Made by a program: the position numbers and the translations under genes. Shown one piece after another: positions 60,765 to 64,000 of a stretch of 64,000 nucleotides of DNA. Source of the stretch: Pseudomonadota bacterium (lineage in GTDB: Bacteria > Pseudomonadota > Gammaproteobacteria > Steroidobacterales > Steroidobacteraceae); contig JAFEDR010000011.1 in NCBI GenBank assembly GCA_018241525.1, forward strand, positions 682,001-746,000, written 5' to 3'. The notes beneath the pieces were generated by a model that searched no databases, was not told the DNA's origin, and saw only the letters and a program-made list of their open reading frames with translations. Positions within the stretch are counted from its first letter, which is position 1; each line of letters opens with the position of its first letter.

Positions 60765-62120
60765 ATGCACACCCAGAACACCCTGTGGGAGCGCTGCCTG
60801 CGCCAGCTCGAGGCCGAGGTGCCGGAGCAGCTCTTCAACGTCTGGGTCCGGCCGCTGCAGGCGGTCGAGGCCGACGGCGTGCTGCGCCTGCTCGCGCCGA
60901 ATCGCTTCGTGGTCGAGTGGATCCGCCAGAACCTCTACGAGCGCATCGGTGAGCTGCTGCGCGACGACTCGGATGGTCTCGGCCACGCGCCGCAGGTGCT
61001 GGTCGAGGTCGGTTCACGGCCGGCGGCGCCGGCCGCGATCGAGCCCGCACCGGCGCCGACCAACGGTCACCGCCCCGCGCGCGCCGCGCCGCTCGTCAGC
61101 GGCGGCCGTATCAACCCGGACTTCACCTTCGACACCTTCGTCGAGGGCAAGAGCAACCAGCTCGCGAAGGCCGCCGCCCGCCAGGTCGCCGACAACCCGG
61201 GCAAGGCCTACAACCCGCTGTTCATCTACGGCGGCGTCGGCCTCGGCAAGACCCACCTGATGCACGCGGTCGCGAATGCGATGAAGTCGCGCCATCCGGA
61301 GGCGAAGGTCGCCTACGTCCACTCGGAGCGCTTCGTCGGCGACATGGTGCGCGCGCTCCAGCACAACACGATCGCCGATTTCAAGCAGGCCTACCGCACG
61401 CTCGATGCGCTGCTGATCGACGACATCCAGTTCTTCGCCGGCAAGGAGCGTTCGCAGGAGGAGTTCTTCCACACCTTCAACGCGCTGCTCGAGGGCCAGC
61501 AGCAGGTGATCCTGACCTGCGACCGTTATCCGAAGGAAGTGCAGGGCCTCGAGGAACGGCTGAAGTCGCGCTTCGGTTGGGGGCTCACGGTCTCGATCGA
61601 TCCGCCGGAGCTTGAGACCTGCGTCGCGATCCTGATGAGCAAGGCGCAGGGCGCGCAGGTCGACCTGCCCGAGGAAGTGGCCTTCTTCATCGCCAAGCGC
61701 ATCCGCTCGAACGTGCGCGAGCTCGAGGGCGCGCTGCGCCGGGTGGCGGCGAACGCGCAGTTCACGGGCCGGCCGATCACGCTCGACTTCGCCAAGGAGG
61801 CGCTCCGCGACCTCTTGGCGCTGCAGGAGAAGCTCGTCACGGTCGAGAACATCCAGAAGACGGTCGCCGAGTACTACAAGATCCGCGTCGCCGACCTGCT
61901 GTCGAAGCGCCGCAGCCGCTCGGTTGCCCGGCCGCGCCAGGTGGCGATGGCGCTCTCCAAGGAGCTCACGAACCATTCGCTGCCCGAGATCGGCGACGCC
62001 TTCGGCGGGCGCGACCACACGACGGTGCTGCATGCCTGCAAGCGCGTGCGCGAACTGCGCGAGTCCGAGCGGCGGCTCGCCGAGGATTTCTCGAACCTGT
62101 TGAGAACCCTGACCGGATGA
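60765..62120 (+). CDS. dnaA: Chromosomal replication initiator protein DnaA
   Basis: 451 residues. Domain I (about 1-80, LWERCLRQLEAEVPEQLFNVWV), a Pro/Ala linker, AAA+ domain III with Walker A GGVGLGKT at 156-163 and Walker B LIDDIQFF, and domain IV with the DNA-binding signature GGRDHTTVLHACKRV. It opens the origin by binding DnaA boxes, two of which lie just downstream. The ATG at 60765 has GGAAGCGG upstream. Confidence 0.98.
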   Translation: MHTQNTLWERCLRQLEAEVPEQLFNVWVRPLQAVEADGVLRLLAPNRFVVEWIRQNLYERIGELLRDDSDGLGHAPQVLVEVGSRPAAPAAIEPAPAPTNGHRPARAAPLVSGGRINPDFTFDTFVEGKSNQLAKAAARQVADNPGKAYNPLFIYGGVGLGKTHLMHAVANAMKSRHPEAKVAYVHSERFVGDMVRALQHNTIADFKQAYRTLDALLIDDIQFFAGKERSQEEFFHTFNALLEGQQQVILTCDRYPKEVQGLEERLKSRFGWGLTVSIDPPELETCVAILMSKAQGAQVDLPEEVAFFIAKRIRSNVRELEGALRRVAANAQFTGRPITLDFAKEALRDLLALQEKLVTVENIQKTVAEYYKIRVADLLSKRRSRSVARPRQVAMALSKELTNHSLPEIGDAFGGRDHTTVLHACKRVRELRESERRLAEDFSNLLRTLTG

Positions 62121-62381
62121 TGTGGACAACGTGTGGGTGGGCGCACGGGGCGAAAACCGTGGCAAGATATCCACACGCGTCCCACAGCGTGTCCGCGGCT
62201 TGCGCGCGTTCCATCCAGAGACTTTGCGCATCGGCAAGCGAGCGCCGGGACAGGGGTTTTTCCGGTTTTTCACACCCGCGGGGCAGCTCTACTGCAACAG
62301 CAGTAATCTGATCTTCGGGTTCCAGAAAGAAAGATAGAACTAGAAAGGCGGAGCGAGGATGCCCGCCGCGAAGGTGCAGCG
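62121..62381. promoter_or_regulatory. dnaA-dnaN intergenic region with DnaA boxes, candidate oriC element
   Basis: 261 bases, more AT-rich than the surroundings. TGTGGACAA at 62121-62129 and ATATCCACA at 62167-62175 each match the DnaA box (TTATCCACA or its complement) at 8 of 9 positions. A weaker TTTTTCACA (7 of 9) lies near 62264-62274 after two T-runs that could be the unwinding element. The 3' part should also contain the dnaN promoter and leader, but no convincing hexamer pair was found. It could be the origin or a DnaA-controlled dnaN promoter. Confidence 0.55.
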
Positions 62382-63476
62382 ATGAAATTCACGAGCGAGC
62401 GCGAGCGGATCCTCGAACCCCTGCAGGCGGTGATCGGCGTGGTCGAGCGACGGCAGACGATGCCGATCCTGGCCAACGTGCTGCTCTCGGCAAAGAACGG
62501 CCGCCTGGCGGTGACGGCCACCGACCTCGAGGTCGAGCTGGTGGCTGCCGGGGAAGTGACCGTCCAGCAGGCGGGCGACATCACGGTGCCGGGACGCAAG
62601 CTGCTCGACATCATCCGCTCGCTGCCCGATAAGGCCGGCGTGACGTTCTCGGTGGAAGGCGAGAAGGCGACGGTGCGGTCCGGCAAGAGCCGCTTCACGC
62701 TCACGACGCTGCCGGCCGCGGAATTCCCGGCGGTGGAGGAGATCAACCCGCAGCTCTCCTTCCAGATGGACCAGGCCGCGCTCAAGCGCCTGATCGACAA
62801 GACGCATTTTTCGATGGCCCAGCAGGACGTGCGCTACTACCTGAACGGCATGTTGCTGGAATCGGACGGCAAAATGCTGCGAACGGTGGCGACTGACGGC
62901 CATCGTCTGGCTTTGTGCGAGACGGAGCTGGCGACGAAGTCGGGCCAGCACCAGGTCATCGTGCCCCGGAAGGGTGTGCTCGAGCTGCAACGGCTGATCG
63001 GTAACGAGGGAAACGTCTCGGTCGACGTCGGCAGCAATCACATTCGCGCCACGATCGGCGACATTCGCTTCACATCGAAGCTGGTTGATGGTCGTTTCCC
63101 GGAATATGGACGGGTCATCCCGGCAAACCCGCCGCGAATCGTCAAGGCGGATCGGGATTCGTTGCGCCGCTCGCTGCAGCGGACCTCGATCCTCGCGAAC
63201 GAGAAGTACCGCGGCATCCGGATCGCGCTCAAGCAGAACATGGTCCTCCTGACGGCCCACAATCCCGAGCAGGAAGAGGCGGAAGAGGAAGTCGAGGTGG
63301 CCTACCAGGGCGAGGAGTTCGAGGTCGGCTTCAACGTCAATTACCTCCTCGATGCACTCGCAGCGATCGATGGGGCGGAGGTCGAGGTGGGCCTCACCGA
63401 CGCCAACAGCAGCTGCCTCGTCCGCGCACCCGGCGGCGGCCAGAGTCGCTACGTCGTGATGCCGATGCGCCTCTAG
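62382..63476 (+). CDS. dnaN: DNA polymerase III beta sliding clamp
   Basis: 364 residues, three repeated clamp domains. The first begins MKFTSERERILEPLQAVIGVVERRQTMPILANVLL and the last ends YVVMPMRL, both typical of DnaN. DVRYYLNGMLLE and ATDGHRLA are conserved. The ring-shaped dimer tethers polymerases to DNA. GAAGGTG precedes the ATG. It is followed by recF after 7 bases. Confidence 0.98.
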   Translation: MKFTSERERILEPLQAVIGVVERRQTMPILANVLLSAKNGRLAVTATDLEVELVAAGEVTVQQAGDITVPGRKLLDIIRSLPDKAGVTFSVEGEKATVRSGKSRFTLTTLPAAEFPAVEEINPQLSFQMDQAALKRLIDKTHFSMAQQDVRYYLNGMLLESDGKMLRTVATDGHRLALCETELATKSGQHQVIVPRKGVLELQRLIGNEGNVSVDVGSNHIRATIGDIRFTSKLVDGRFPEYGRVIPANPPRIVKADRDSLRRSLQRTSILANEKYRGIRIALKQNMVLLTAHNPEQEEAEEEVEVAYQGEEFEVGFNVNYLLDALAAIDGAEVEVGLTDANSSCLVRAPGGGQSRYVVMPMRL

Positions 63477-63483
63477 GCGGGGA

Positions 63484-64000
63484 ATGACCCTCCGGCGGAT
63501 CGAGATCGACGATTTCCGTTGCCTCGCCGAGGTCCGCCTCGACCTCGATCCCCGCTACAACCTGTTCGTCGGACCGAACGCCTCGGGCAAGACCAGCTTG
63601 CTCGAGGCGTTGTTCTTTCTGGGGCGTGGGCGTTCGTTTCGCACCCGGCGACTGGACCGGTTGGTCAGGCAGGGGCGCGAGGGATTCCGCGTGGTCGGCT
63701 GGACAGAGGCCGCGGGTCACACGACGGTCCTGGGCATAGGCGGCGATCGCCGCTCGACGGAAATCCGGATCGGGGGGGCCGCGGCGGGAAGTGCCGGGGA
63801 GCTCGCGCATCATTTCCCTCCCCAGGTCATCGACCCGGAAGTCCACAAGCTGCTCGAGGAGGGACCCCATCGCCGGCGGCGTTTCCTGGATTGGGGTGTG
63901 TTCCACGTGGAACCAACCTTCCTCGAAACGTGGCAGCGCTATCACCGGGCCCTCCGGCAGCGAAACGCGGGCCTGAAGCCGGGCGCGGACCCGGAGTCCG
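63484..64000 (+). CDS. recF: DNA replication and repair protein RecF, 5' part only
   Basis: First 172 residues; the gene continues past the right edge. The N-terminus MTLRRIEIDDFRCLAEVRLDLDP, Walker A GPNASGKTS at 30-38, and LGRGRSFRTRRLDRL are RecF signatures. It loads RecA at gapped DNA with RecO and RecR. Its position directly behind dnaN is the classical order. Confidence 0.96.
   Translation, partial: MTLRRIEIDDFRCLAEVRLDLDPRYNLFVGPNASGKTSLLEALFFLGRGRSFRTRRLDRLVRQGREGFRVVGWTEAAGHTTVLGIGGDRRSTEIRIGGAAAGSAGELAHHFPPQVIDPEVHKLLEEGPHRRRRFLDWGVFHVEPTFLETWQRYHRALRQRNAGLKPGADPES

Overview
The window comes from the replication-origin region of a very GC-rich (clearly above 70% by eye), gene-dense proteobacterium. 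The right end carries the ordered set recF-dnaN-dnaA / rpmH-rnpA-yidD-yidC-mnmE, with the dnaA side on the + strand and the rpmH side on the - strand. Two 8/9 DnaA-box matches lie between dnaA and dnaN. This order, MnmE ending in a CIGK tail, and an aryl-polyene cluster all point to Gammaproteobacteria, possibly a Steroidobacterales, Nevskiales or Xanthomonadales-like lineage. That taxonomic guess is inference only. No tRNA, rRNA, CRISPR array, insertion sequence or phage gene was seen, and no stretch longer than about 260 bases lacks a gene.

The usual origin-proximal block mnmE-mnmG-rsmG is broken open twice. About 37 kb separates mnmE (55.9-57.2 kb) from mnmG (17.1-18.8 kb), and about 16.8 kb separates mnmG from rsmG, which runs off the left edge. 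The gaps are filled with metabolic cargo.

From left to right: (1) 0-11.4 kb holds a propionate region. PrpD lies next to rsmG, and a separate five-gene - strand run holds a dihaem cytochrome c, an MBL-fold hydrolase, an AcuI-like acrylyl-CoA reductase, PrpB and PrpC. A DUF885 peptidase and a CHASE4 hybrid kinase lie between the two parts. (2) 11.5-29.4 kb is a mixed envelope and signalling stretch: a SIMPL protein, a SEL1-like protein, a MASE1 sensor kinase, an OppA-like lipoprotein, mnmG, an exported alpha/beta hydrolase, a NatAB-like ABC exporter, a second hybrid kinase, a pirin and azoreductase pair facing a LysR regulator, and a CsgG-like protein. (3) 29.5-36.2 kb is a cyanophycin operon read leftwards as iadA-cphB-cphA-Mur-ligase paralogue. 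It covers synthesis, depolymerisation and dipeptide hydrolysis of the Asp-Arg polymer. (4) 36.3-55.8 kb is a roughly 19.5-kb aryl-polyene/xanthomonadin-type cluster built from two facing halves. It has two carrier proteins, two ketosynthases plus a chain-length-factor-like partner, a ketoreductase, four hotdog dehydratase-like proteins, a thioesterase, an aryl/acyl ligase, a glycosyltransferase, a NodB-type deacetylase, two acyltransferase families, a phosphopantetheinyl transferase, an MMPL exporter, a LolA-like carrier and two flavoproteins with the halogenase WxWxIP motif. (5) 55.9-64 kb is the conserved tRNA-modification, membrane-insertase and replication-initiation core.

The polyene cluster reads as a complete lipid-assembly line. 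A ligase loads an aryl starter onto a carrier protein. The ketosynthases, ketoreductase and dehydratases extend it as a conjugated polyene. A glycosyltransferase, deacetylase and acyltransferases attach it to an amino-sugar lipid core, and MMPL plus LolA-like proteins move the product to the outer membrane. The halogenase-like flavoproteins suggest a halogenated pigment. No gene for making the aromatic starter is present here. Functions are assigned from motifs read by eye; no database search was run.
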